Positions 46,253-54,522 of a DNA stretch of 64,000 nt are shown piece by piece. This stretch comes from Thalassomonas actiniarum. Its GTDB lineage: Bacteria; Pseudomonadota; Gammaproteobacteria; Enterobacterales; Alteromonadaceae. The notes beneath the pieces were generated by a model. The model saw only the letters and a list, made by a program, of their open reading frames with translations. It searched no databases and was not told where the DNA came from. A program made the translations under genes and the position numbers. The DNA lies in contig NZ_CP059735.1 of NCBI RefSeq assembly GCF_000948975.2, positions 620,001 through 684,000 of the forward strand, given 5' to 3'. The stretch's first letter is position 1; the number at the start of each line of letters is the position of its first letter.

Positions 46253-46964
46253 AGACTCGCGTTTGGCCCGCCAGGGGCTGATCCGCATGTTAAAAGGTTT
46301 TCCCGAGATTGAAGTGATGGCCGAGGCGGAAAATCCGGCCCGGGCGCTGGTACTGATAGAGCAACTGCAACCCGAGTTGTTGTTTCTGGACATTCATATG
46401 CCGGGGGGCTCCGGATTTGATTTGTTAAATCAGCTGGCGTATTCCCCTAAGGTGATTTTTACCACGGCGTTTTCTGAATATGCGATAAAGTCATTTGAAC
46501 ATCACACCATAGATTATTTATTAAAACCCATCAGTTTCAAACGGCTGGAAACCGCATTGGAAAAATTACAGGATAACGGCGACGAGTTAAAGCAGGGCTT
46601 GACGCTAGAGCCACAGGCAAAACCCGCCATGAAAATGAGCGATAAGATTTTTTTAAAAGATAACGAACAGTGTTACCTGGTCAGCCTGGCCGAGATCCAT
46701 TATTTTGAAAGCTGTAAAAACTATGCCAGGATCTTCTTCGAACAAAAAAATGCCTTTATTAAAAAATCGTTAAGTGCGATCGAAGCGCGTTTGCCCGGGC
46801 AGTACTTTTTCCGGATAAACCGCCAATATATCGTGAATCTAAATGCGGTTAAGGCGATAGAGGAAGCAATTAGCGAGGGTTATCTTATTACCATGAGCGA
46901 TGGCAAAGTGCTGGATATCTCAAGAAGAAATGCGAGTTTATTAAAAGAGCGTCTCAGTTTTTAA
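46233..46964 (+). CDS. LytTR-family response regulator
   Basis: This 243-aa regulator has a receiver (D53 in LLFLDIHMPGGSG, K in DYLLKPISF) and a C-terminal LytTR DNA-binding domain (EIHYFESCKNYARIFFEQ, FFRINRQYIVNLNAVKAIEE). GGGAGG six bases before the ATG lies inside the kinase gene. A terminator follows at 47016-47041. Targets cannot be read from the window, but LytTR pairs often control adjacent genes. Confidence 0.9.
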   Translation: MKAIVIEDSRLARQGLIRMLKGFPEIEVMAEAENPARALVLIEQLQPELLFLDIHMPGGSGFDLLNQLAYSPKVIFTTAFSEYAIKSFEHHTIDYLLKPISFKRLETALEKLQDNGDELKQGLTLEPQAKPAMKMSDKIFLKDNEQCYLVSLAEIHYFESCKNYARIFFEQKNAFIKKSLSAIEARLPGQYFFRINRQYIVNLNAVKAIEEAISEGYLITMSDGKVLDISRRNASLLKERLSF

Positions 46965-47015
46965 CAACTGGCTGTTTATCAAAGCCTTGCCTGCCATCCT
47001 GACTCTTTCTGGCAT

Positions 47016-47041
47016 AAAAAAAGCCCGCATCCGGGCTTTTT
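47016..47041. terminator. Bidirectional rho-independent terminator
   Basis: A 9-bp stem AAAAGCCCG / CGGGCTTTT with a 4-base loop has an A run before and a T run after. It separates the LytTR gene from the converging secreted-protein gene. Confidence 0.9.
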
Positions 47042-47096
47042 ATCTGCAGGGTGCTCCTGATTGTAAGTTGTTGCTGTTAATTGACTCCGGCCCCGG

Positions 47097-47708
47097 TTAT
47101 TTTCTGATCTCAAACTCCTGGCTAAATAACTTCTCATAAGGGCTGGGTTCTTTAATGTCTTCCTGACCTCTTTGCTGGGGATACATGGCTTGTTCGCCAT
47201 TGGTTAAGTAGCGTATTTGCACATCTGCCTGGGTAAAGTCGGTGATCTTGTGGCAGTAACCTATGCGTTTGAATAAGGCGTTACCAAAGCCGTAAACCGG
47301 GCCGAAGCGGCCATTGTCTCCCCATTCGTTCCAGTGGCCGGCGCCAAGGTTGTTGCGGGAGCTGGTCACGATATCGAAGGTCATGCCGTCATTGCCTTTA
47401 CCGCCCCAGAAGTTACCGACCATTTTTACGCTGTCTCCTTCCTGGGAGTAATGGCCGTGCCAGTTGGGGTAGGTGGTGGAGTACCATTTCCCCCGGATAT
47501 GGGTGCCGACCACGGCATAGGGCAGGTAGCAAATGTTCTGGGTGGCCCATTGGGTGTGCCCGGGGGCGCTGTCGTTGTAGAAGGTGATTGACCAGAGGTT
47601 GCCCAGGTCATAAACATTAGGATCATGCTTGGGGTAGGCCATAGAGCTATGTGCGGTAATCAGTAGGGATGCCGCAATAAAGGTTTTTACTAAAGTAGGC
47701 GTTTTCAT
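47097..47708 (-). CDS. Secreted protein of unknown function
   Basis: This 203-aa product has a signal peptide (TFIAASLLITAHSSMAYP, cleavage near residue 23). The mature part is rich in Trp, Tyr, Gly and Asn (HGHYSQEGDSVKMVGNFWGG, GHWNEWGDNGRFGPVYGFG), with two or three cysteines. No family is recognised. AAGGAAG eight bases before the ATG at 47708 fixes the start. The composition suggests an extracellular beta-rich domain. Confidence 0.7.
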   Translation of the reverse strand: MKTPTLVKTFIAASLLITAHSSMAYPKHDPNVYDLGNLWSITFYNDSAPGHTQWATQNICYLPYAVVGTHIRGKWYSTTYPNWHGHYSQEGDSVKMVGNFWGGKGNDGMTFDIVTSSRNNLGAGHWNEWGDNGRFGPVYGFGNALFKRIGYCHKITDFTQADVQIRYLTNGEQAMYPQQRGQEDIKEPSPYEKLFSQEFEIRK

Positions 47709-47744
47709 TATCTGACTTCCTTTATGCCTCAAATTGATCATCAC

Positions 47745-48013
47745 CCAGTTCAGGTCGAGGCATAGGACTTGGACTGAGACAAAGGTACTGTTAACTGAAA
47801 TTATCTATTGTTGACTGTGTTCAAACGGGTTCCGGCAGATTGCGCTGCTTTTAATGATCTAGGTGCAGGCAGGATTGTTTTTATCTCATGTGTTATTTGC
47901 TGTTGTTGCCGTAAAATGGTCCTTTGTGGTGAAGCTTTTTGTTATTTAAGGAAAAGTTTTTTGTGCTTGGTTTTTCTACTAAACGGGGGAGATTTGCCGG
48001 GGGTTATAACCGC
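47745..48013. other. Gene-poor region ending in an orphan terminator
   Basis: No convincing coding frame is present; a 72-aa + frame (47808-48026) is Cys-rich, starts at TTG and has no ribosome site. Because a good + strand terminator lies at 48014-48046 with no + gene before it, a small RNA from this strand is possible. Confidence 0.3.
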
Positions 48014-48046
48014 AGCCGGGGAATGAATTGCTCCCCGGCTGTTTTA
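48014..48046 (+). terminator. Rho-independent terminator on the + strand
   Basis: AGCCGGGGA, a 9-base loop and TCCCCGGCT are followed by GTTTTATT. It has a T-rich tail only on the + strand. The neighbouring genes on both sides are on the minus strand, so its transcript is not explained by known genes. Confidence 0.7.
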
Positions 48047-48061
48047 TTGCGGTTAACGCCG

Positions 48062-48427
48062 CTATAAAAAATATTCCGGAGCATCCGGGATCACGATTCT
48101 GGATATGTCATGACGTAACTCCGGCGGGATAAGCAAGTCGTGTTCTAAATAAACCACGGCATCCCCTGTCTGGGGGTGGAGGGAGAGTTCGATATCGTCA
48201 TCGAATATCTCATTAAAAAGTGCCAGGTCACCGCTGATGGACTGGTTAACATCGGCCCGGTTGACGGTAAACCCCAGCGACTGAAAATGCTCTGAGACCT
48301 TCTCAAAAGAGGCGACAAAGGGGGTTGGTGTTTCAAGACGCTCGCAAGCGAGGATTGAATGGGAGGGGGCTGTTTTTTTCCTGTCATCGGGGAAAAACAT
48401 AATAACGGCGGAGATTGTGTCAGTCAT
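48062..48427 (-). CDS. Hypothetical protein
   Basis: This 121-aa acidic soluble protein has no recognised domain. GAGG precedes the ATG, and the product has balanced composition (VASFEKVSEHFQSLGFTVNR), so it is probably real. It stands alone, upstream of and divergent from the CHAT gene cluster. Confidence 0.55.
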   Translation of the reverse strand: MTDTISAVIMFFPDDRKKTAPSHSILACERLETPTPFVASFEKVSEHFQSLGFTVNRADVNQSISGDLALFNEIFDDDIELSLHPQTGDAVVYLEHDLLIPPELRHDISRIVIPDAPEYFL

Positions 48428-48681
48428 GGGTCTGTACCTCAGCTATGAATTGAAAATGAACGGCATTGTCAGGGGCTTAACTGTCCTCAGGCATAAGCAC
48501 CGGCCATGTCTAGTTAGTGTTGCCACAGGTCCGTTTATCTCACCCCGGTCATAACCTGGCAAGAAATGCCCGTTAAGATAGGAATTGTCGGCTGTTTTTA
48601 GTATTTTTCTCCGGGCCGGGGGGGATAATGGCTTGCCCTAAGTGATTTGACCCTTCAAACTTTTCTTTAAAAGTGAAAGTA

Positions 48682-48698
48682 ATCTACGCTATGTAGAT
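48682..48698. promoter_or_regulatory. Dyad overlapping the CHAT gene start codon
   Basis: ATCTAC-GCTAT-GTAGAT is a perfect 6-bp inverted repeat whose right arm includes the AT of the start ATG (48697). No Shine-Dalgarno sequence precedes the ATG, and an in-frame TAG sits directly before it. The dyad may be an operator or a translation-controlling structure. Confidence 0.4.
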
Positions 48699-51600
48699 GA
48701 AAAAATATCTTTCTAATAAATGGGGCAAACATTTGGCTGTCTCTCTGGTTTTAGTGAGTTATTTACTTTTGCTTATATGGGGAAGGCAGGCACAAGCCCT
48801 TGATAAGTTAGCCGCCCGGTCACTGGAGCCAGGCATAGCATATAGCGGCATAGTGGGGGACCGGGACCGCTATTCTTTCTCTCTGGCTGCTTCCCAGGCA
48901 ATTGTGTTGGAGGTTAGCCAGCCCAATACCGACGTCAAACTTGTTTTATCCGACAATTCTTTTTCTCCTGCTAAAGAGGTGTTTGCCGCCAGCATCCCGG
49001 CAAGAAGCTGGCTGCCGGAAAAAGTACTGGTCAGTGCCGAGCTTTGCAGTCGCTGTCTGCTGCAGCTTGCTCCCGTCAATAATGCCGACAAATCAGGTTC
49101 TTATACCTTAACGGCGATAAGTCTGTCTTCAGAGCTCCATCAGGGAGAAATTGATTTTGCTGCGGTTATGACCCGGGCGGCAATAACCTGGCTTAGAGTT
49201 GATGAACAGCAGGCAAACTTTGACCAGGTATTTAAGCTTTACCTCAAGGCCATTGCCTTGGCCGATAACTTCAGTGCCGTTAATAGCGAAATGAAAGGTG
49301 CCAAGATCAGAAGTTTATATCTGGCCTCCCAGGCGGCTCACTGGCTTGGTAATTACCAGGTGCAGCAGGAGTTTGTTACCCGGGTGATAGCGCTGAGTGA
49401 GAATGACCGGGATCAATACCGGTTAAACGCCACCTTCGATTTAGGGGTTATCGCTTATGAAAATAAACAATTTGAACACTCCACCCGTTATTTAACCCGG
49501 GCCCGGGAATTGGCGCAGCTGCAAGGGCATAAGTTAATGCAGGCGAAAATTTTAAGCCGCCTGGGATTGATTGCCGGGGGAGAAGGGCGCCAGGGGGAGG
49601 CCGGACAATATTTTGAACAGGCTTATCAGGTCTTTATTTCTTCGGGAGACTGGCGCAGCACGATTGAAGGTTTGATCAATCTTGGTTGGTCTCATCTTCA
49701 TCACGGCAGCCTGGGATTGGCGCTTAATTATTATCACCAGGCAAGATCTTTTGCCGCCAAGGCGGAGTTGCCCAACCTGGAAGCCCAGGCGCTGATCGGC
49801 ATAGGCAGCAGTTATGGACGGATGGGAGATATAGATCAGGCCATCCGTTTTGTTGATCAGGCATTAACCCAGAGTGTGAAATTTTCCTATGTCTTTTTCC
49901 ATGCCCGGGCGCTCCAGGCGAAAGCGCAGATATTGTTAAATGCCGGTATGTTTGAGCTGGCCGGGGATGTCTTTGAAGAGGCATACCTGGCTTACGGCAA
50001 GGTAAATGCCGTGGCGGATCAAATCAATATCCGCTATTTCCTGGGTAAGGTACACAATAGTCTTGGCAGTTACGCCAAAGCGGAAGATTATTACCGGGAA
50101 GTACTGGCCTATGATAAGCAAACCGGCAATCACCTGGATATCGGCAGCGGTTATAACCGGCTGGCGGAAACGGCACTTGAGCAAAAGCATTATGCCCGGG
50201 CGCTGACCTATCAGCAGCAGGCTCTCGATTATTTACAGGATGCCGACGACAGTCATGTTAAAGGCCGACTTTATAGCCAGTCCGCCCTGGTATACTTTTT
50301 CAATGGCTTAACCCATGAGTCATCGGCCTACTTTCGCCGGGCCAGGCAGCTGCAGCAAGAACTCAAGGATTATGCAGGTTTGATCACCACAGGTTATCGT
50401 ATGGCGATAGCTGAGGCGGTCAATGGCAATAAAAAACAGGCGGTGCAAGCGCTTGATCAGGTTATTGCCTATATCCAACAGCAGCAGCAACATGTCAGTC
50501 GCGGCGATCTCAGGCGCAGTTTTCTGGCGCAACAACAAAAAATCATCGGTCTGCAAATCGGGCTGATGCGCGATACCCGCTCGGATGCGCTTGAGACACT
50601 TGAGCTGTCGGAAATGTTCCGCTCGCAAACATTAAATGAATGGTTAAGGGATCTCAGCAAAGCCAAGCCTGTCCCCCCCGAGCTGGCAAAAAAACGGGCT
50701 CAGTTGCAGCAAACCCTGCAGTCGCAGGTTATCAGTTATCACCAGCTGGCGGATGCCGTCAGCCGGGAGCAGATCATTCGGGAAACGAGAAAAACCGCCT
50801 ATCAGTTACAGCAGCTGGAAGCGGCCTTTCAAACGGGAAAAGCCGATGATAAACCCGGGGAAATTAAATCCGCGGATATCAGGCAAATACAGCAGGGCTT
50901 AGATTTAAACTCGCTGATTTTATATTTTGATACCAATGCCGGGGAAAGTTATTTATGGACGGTTGCTAAAAATAATATCGAGCTATATAGCCTGCCTTCG
51001 AACCAGGTGCTGTCCGATCAGGTGCTGGCGGTGTTGTTGCAGGTGCGTGACTCTCCGGGGAGTCAGCATAGTAATCGCAGCAGGCAGCAAAAACAGGCGA
51101 TTAAGCAACTTTCCGATACTCTGTTTCTCGGCAAGGATATCCCGTGGCAGCAATATGATAATTTACTGATAGTCCCGGACGGTGCCTTGAACTACCTGCC
51201 GCTGTCAATGTTAACCCTGCCCGGGCAGGGGAGCTTAGTGGAAAGTAAGCAGGTCAGTTATATGCCTTCTTTGGGAGTATTGTCGCAGTTATTAAACCGT
51301 GAAGTGCAAAGCCGTGAGGGCAATAAAATTTTGCTGCTGGCCAACCCGGCAATGTTGCAAGCGGGTAACGCTGATGAAGAGTTTGCCCGGGTGCGGGTCG
51401 GATTTGAAACCGGCGAATTGCCCTATACCGAAAAAGAAGCGAATTCTATTATTGAAATTGCCGGCAACCGGGTATCCCTGTTAAGCCGGAAAAATGCCAG
51501 TAAAAGTCAGTTACGGGCCCAGGCGCTTGCAGACTATCAGATCATCCACTTTGCCACTCACGGCCTGGCCAGTACCGACGAACCTGCGCTGGCAGGCCTG

Positions 51601-52002
51601 GTACTTTCCAATGCCTTATCCGACGATAACTTGTTGCTGGCCCCTGAGATTATCAATCTTGATATCAATGCCGAACTGGTAGTGTTAAGCGGCTGTGAAA
51701 CCGCCCTGGGCCGGTTGATTGACGGGGAAGGGCTGCAGGGACTGAGCCGGGTATTTTTTGAAGCGGGCACCAGGCGGGTGGTGGCCAGCTTGTGGTCGGT
51801 TCAGGATGATGCCACGGCGAAGCTGATGGGGGCGTTTTACCAGTTTTTGCTTAAAGAAAAAAAAGCCCCCGGGGAAGCGTTGCGCCTGGCCAAGCTGGAG
51901 GTAAAAAACTACCAGCGCAGGAACCGGCAAAAGCCCTGGAAAGACCCCTTCTATTGGGCCGGGTTTGTGTTGCAGGGGCCGGGAGGAGCCTGGTTTGACT
52001 GA
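48697..52002 (+). CDS. Exported TPR-CHAT caspase-like protease
   Basis: This 1101-aa protein has an N-terminal signal or anchor (HLAVSLVLVSYLLLLIWG), a small beta domain (about 40-145) resembling pre-peptidase C-terminal modules, about ten tetratricopeptide repeats (about 180-620), a helical linker and a C-terminal CHAT domain (about 780-1100). The catalytic pair is visible: H955 in HFATHG and C1000 in LSGCETA. CHAT proteins are caspase/separase-like cysteine proteases. The ECF sigma gene overlaps its end by 8 bases, then an anti-sigma-like gene follows, so the protease probably belongs to the sigma signalling pathway. The signal predicts action outside the cytoplasm. Confidence 0.88.
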   Translation: MKKYLSNKWGKHLAVSLVLVSYLLLLIWGRQAQALDKLAARSLEPGIAYSGIVGDRDRYSFSLAASQAIVLEVSQPNTDVKLVLSDNSFSPAKEVFAASIPARSWLPEKVLVSAELCSRCLLQLAPVNNADKSGSYTLTAISLSSELHQGEIDFAAVMTRAAITWLRVDEQQANFDQVFKLYLKAIALADNFSAVNSEMKGAKIRSLYLASQAAHWLGNYQVQQEFVTRVIALSENDRDQYRLNATFDLGVIAYENKQFEHSTRYLTRARELAQLQGHKLMQAKILSRLGLIAGGEGRQGEAGQYFEQAYQVFISSGDWRSTIEGLINLGWSHLHHGSLGLALNYYHQARSFAAKAELPNLEAQALIGIGSSYGRMGDIDQAIRFVDQALTQSVKFSYVFFHARALQAKAQILLNAGMFELAGDVFEEAYLAYGKVNAVADQINIRYFLGKVHNSLGSYAKAEDYYREVLAYDKQTGNHLDIGSGYNRLAETALEQKHYARALTYQQQALDYLQDADDSHVKGRLYSQSALVYFFNGLTHESSAYFRRARQLQQELKDYAGLITTGYRMAIAEAVNGNKKQAVQALDQVIAYIQQQQQHVSRGDLRRSFLAQQQKIIGLQIGLMRDTRSDALETLELSEMFRSQTLNEWLRDLSKAKPVPPELAKKRAQLQQTLQSQVISYHQLADAVSREQIIRETRKTAYQLQQLEAAFQTGKADDKPGEIKSADIRQIQQGLDLNSLILYFDTNAGESYLWTVAKNNIELYSLPSNQVLSDQVLAVLLQVRDSPGSQHSNRSRQQKQAIKQLSDTLFLGKDIPWQQYDNLLIVPDGALNYLPLSMLTLPGQGSLVESKQVSYMPSLGVLSQLLNREVQSREGNKILLLANPAMLQAGNADEEFARVRVGFETGELPYTEKEANSIIEIAGNRVSLLSRKNASKSQLRAQALADYQIIHFATHGLASTDEPALAGLVLSNALSDDNLLLAPEIINLDINAELVVLSGCETALGRLIDGEGLQGLSRVFFEAGTRRVVASLWSVQDDATAKLMGAFYQFLLKEKKAPGEALRLAKLEVKNYQRRNRQKPWKDPFYWAGFVLQGPGGAWFD

Positions 52003-52579
52003 ATTGAGTGAAGCAGAAGTTGCCCGGGACCTGGTGGCGCGAATATTAAACGGCGAGCCGGCGGCAGAAACCGAGATGGTGCAGCGCTATAACCGGGGTC
52101 TTGTGTTTATGTTGAACCACAGGTCGAGAAACCGCGCCCTGGCAGAAGACCTGGCGCAGGAAACCTGGCGTATCGTCATTGAAAAAGTACGCGGCGGGGA
52201 TCTTAAGGATCCGGCCAAGCTGGCGGCCTTTATTGTGCAGGTAGGTAAAAACCAGTTATTGATGATCTATCGGGGCAGCCATCATAAAAAAACCACCACG
52301 GAAGTTGATACCGAACAAACCCTGGATCCCGCCAGCCAGCCCCAGGTGATTATCGAACGCTATAACACCGCCTTGATTGTCAGGAAACTGGTGGATGAAA
52401 TGAAAACGCCGCGGGACCGGGAGCTGATCCTGAGGTTTTATATTAAAGAAGAAGAGAAACAGCAAATTTGCCAGGATTTGGGCTTAAATGAGCTGCATTT
52501 TAACCGGGTATTGTTCAGGGCGCGCCAGCGGTTTAAGCAGCTTTGGAATGAATATGTCGAGGCCGGGGCCGATCCCTGA
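51995..52579 (+). CDS. ECF-type RNA polymerase sigma factor
   Basis: This 194-aa protein has sigma region 2 (FMLNHRSRNRALAEDLAQETWRIV) and region 4 (MKTPRDRELILRFYIKEEEK, then QQICQDLGLNELHFNRVLFRARQRF). The frame is open from 51965 inside the CHAT gene, but GGGAGGAG at 51981-51988 points to the TTG at 51995, giving a start LTELSEAEVA; TTG starts with such strong sites fit translational coupling. It should direct transcription of unknown genes, perhaps its own operon. Confidence 0.85.
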   Translation: MTELSEAEVARDLVARILNGEPAAETEMVQRYNRGLVFMLNHRSRNRALAEDLAQETWRIVIEKVRGGDLKDPAKLAAFIVQVGKNQLLMIYRGSHHKKTTTEVDTEQTLDPASQPQVIIERYNTALIVRKLVDEMKTPRDRELILRFYIKEEEKQQICQDLGLNELHFNRVLFRARQRFKQLWNEYVEAGADP

Positions 52580-52664
52580 TAAAAAATTTTGCCTGGGGTG
52601 GGATAACCGGCTCCCTGCCTGCACTAATATTGCGAAGTAAGTCCAAACCGGAGTGGAGGGCTAT

Positions 52665-53339
52665 ATGAAAACTGCCAGATTGGAAGAAGAACAGCTGATA
52701 GAAAGATATATTCTACGGCAAATGACAGAAGAAGAAGCCTCTGAATTTGAAGCTTTTTATTTGTCTAACCAGGAATGCCTGGATCAACTGGAATTAGCAC
52801 AAAGGTTATTCCAGGGACTCGAAATGATTGCCGAAGCACCCGATGTTGCGCCTGAGCCTAAGGTTGTACAGATCAGCAGCCATAAAAGCTGGTGGCAGCG
52901 CCAGGTACCGGCCTGGTCATTGGCGGCAAGCCTGCTGTTAGCGATTTTGCCTTCGGGTTATCTCTATCATACGCTGTCGCAGCAAAGTTTCCCCGACAGT
53001 CATATTTCTGTCGTTAATCTGCCGTTGTCAGAGCTGCGGGGGGCCGAGCAGGCGATAACTATTAAACGCGATGATAAACAGGTGATATTGTCGGCCTATA
53101 TAGATACCGACATCATAAATATGGACTTTCCCTTATACGGTTTTCAGTTAAGTAAAGGGGATGCAGAAGATCCGGTGTGGCAGCTTGAGGATTTGCAGTT
53201 AACCAGTGATGGTATGTTGTATATAGATTTAGGGAAAAATTACCTTCAAGCGGGTCGTTATCAATTTAACTTGTTCGGTCTCGAAGACGGTGAACGGCAA
53301 GTGTTACTTAAATCCGGGTTATTGGACGTAAGTCGTTAA
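52665..53339 (+). CDS. Anti-sigma factor-like membrane protein
   Basis: This 224-aa protein starts with a helical anti-sigma-like region (EEQLIERYILRQMTEEEASE, then FEAFYLSNQECLDQLE). That region follows the zinc-finger anti-sigma layout but keeps only one cysteine of the usual H-x3-C-x2-C set, so it is probably zinc-free. A single helix (PAWSLAASLLLAILPSGYLY, about 88-107) leads to a periplasmic beta-rich domain. GTGGAGGG before the ATG at 52665 decides the start. Its position after the sigma gene supports the role; a periplasmic CHAT protease could act on its outer domain (hypothesis). Confidence 0.7.
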   Translation: MKTARLEEEQLIERYILRQMTEEEASEFEAFYLSNQECLDQLELAQRLFQGLEMIAEAPDVAPEPKVVQISSHKSWWQRQVPAWSLAASLLLAILPSGYLYHTLSQQSFPDSHISVVNLPLSELRGAEQAITIKRDDKQVILSAYIDTDIINMDFPLYGFQLSKGDAEDPVWQLEDLQLTSDGMLYIDLGKNYLQAGRYQFNLFGLEDGERQVLLKSGLLDVSR

Positions 53340-53436
53340 GATTGAAGCTGTATGGCGGGTTATGACCGGTGACCCCTGCCGCCGATGGCGGCAGCTACTA
53401 TGAAAGGTGCCTTAACCGGTACCAAGCGGAGGTTAT

Positions 53437-53925
53437 ATGTTAGTAAGAGCAGGTGTCAGGTCTGGCTGGTTCGATGATGTGATCCGGCATATGAGAAGGA
53501 TCTTTGCACCCAGGACGCGCACAGAAACAAGCCGGGAAGAACTGGTCGAACGGCTGGATAAACTTGAGTTGCAAGTCACCATTTCCAATGATGCTGAACT
53601 CAGGGGGCAAAGTTTCAGGTTCAGGAAGGCGCGCGGTGCGAATCGAACCCTGGATATTGATATTGTCTTTGCCGGGGAAAGGCTGTATCGCAAGGAAAAC
53701 AAAACCGAGTTGAGCGCCAACGGCAAAGAGATCAAGATTATTTATAATTTTCAATACGAAGATGATGACAAGCAACATAGCTTGATCATGTGGATCATAG
53801 ATCCCGAAAGCCAATGGTTTTTTTATTTCCTTGAACATGACCAGCATCATGAACACCCGGAGGGGCACGAAGCCATGGTGTCCCAGGGGCATTCCGCTAC
53901 GGGCGGCGGCGGCAGGGAATATTAA
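53437..53925 (+). CDS. Hypothetical protein downstream of the sigma module
   Basis: This 162-aa soluble protein has a short coiled-coil-like segment (SREELVERLDKLELQVTI) and a C-terminal tail with a His-rich stretch (EHDQHHEHPEGHE) and glycines. GGAGG five bases before the ATG strongly supports it. A 269-aa frame on the opposite strand covers the same bases but lacks a ribosome site and looks like a shadow. No family is recognised; it is probably the last gene of the CHAT-sigma unit. Confidence 0.65.
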   Translation: MLVRAGVRSGWFDDVIRHMRRIFAPRTRTETSREELVERLDKLELQVTISNDAELRGQSFRFRKARGANRTLDIDIVFAGERLYRKENKTELSANGKEIKIIYNFQYEDDDKQHSLIMWIIDPESQWFFYFLEHDQHHEHPEGHEAMVSQGHSATGGGGREY

Positions 53926-54522
53926 CCGGGAGCTTAAAACCGCTGGCATTGTCACTGCTGTGGTTAGCTGCCGATCAGGCTTGCTTCCGGCTAAATCTTG
54001 CCTGGTCAATTCCCGCAGATGTTGACCGGCAGCCGGAGGCGGGACAAAGATATCAACAATTGCTGTTTTTGCGTGAGTTAATATACTGCCAGTTAAAATC
54101 AGTGCACTAATTTGGCGGAGCAGCAGGGGCCCTGTGCCATTACCACGCAATTTCGCTCTTGTTTTTGGCCTGGTAAAGGCAGGCATCCGCACGGCTGAGC
54201 ACACTTTGGGGACTAAATGCCCGGGATGTAGCCAGTATTTTTCTGGCAAGGAGCAAACATTTTCTTAACGGAGAAAAAGCCGGGGCGATGACATTAAAAA
54301 ATAATGAGTTGCGGGCTTTTTTCTATCGGCAAATGTCCGGCAAAACCCTGAATCAGCTTAATGCCTGCTGAACTGCCTTGACTTTTACCGGCAAAGGAAA
54401 GCCTCCCGGGCCTTATGCCTGCTCGCAGGATTTACCGGAAAAGCTCAATCGTCAGCCGGGCGCCCTTACTTATCTGCCCAGGGCCGGGTGACGGCAAAGA
54501 TGAAAGTGGTATTCAGCTTTTC
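53926..54522. other. Gene-poor region with a GGDEF remnant
   Basis: Almost 600 bases carry no intact gene. A minus-strand GGDEF C-terminal fragment is recognisable at 54140-54265. The rest (53926-54139, 54266-54522) shows short scrambled frames and nothing recognisable, as expected of decayed coding DNA. Confidence 0.4.
54140..54265 (-). pseudogene. GGDEF-domain C-terminal remnant
   Basis: One minus-strand frame reads LLLARKILATSRAFSPQSVL then SRADACLYQAKNKSEIAW and a stop. SRADACLYQAK matches the conserved last helix of diguanylate cyclases (ADxALYxAK). Upstream parts, including the catalytic GGDEF loop, are absent, so this is a fragment of a lost gene. Confidence 0.55.

Noticed and set aside
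47808-48026. 72-aa + frame rich in cysteine
   Set aside because: TTG start, no ribosome site, and the stop lies inside the terminator hairpin.
53440-54249. 269-aa minus-strand frame opposite the hypothetical gene at 53437
   Set aside because: The + strand gene has a good GGAGG site and protein-like composition; the minus frame has neither, and its upstream part overlaps a GGDEF relic in a different frame.
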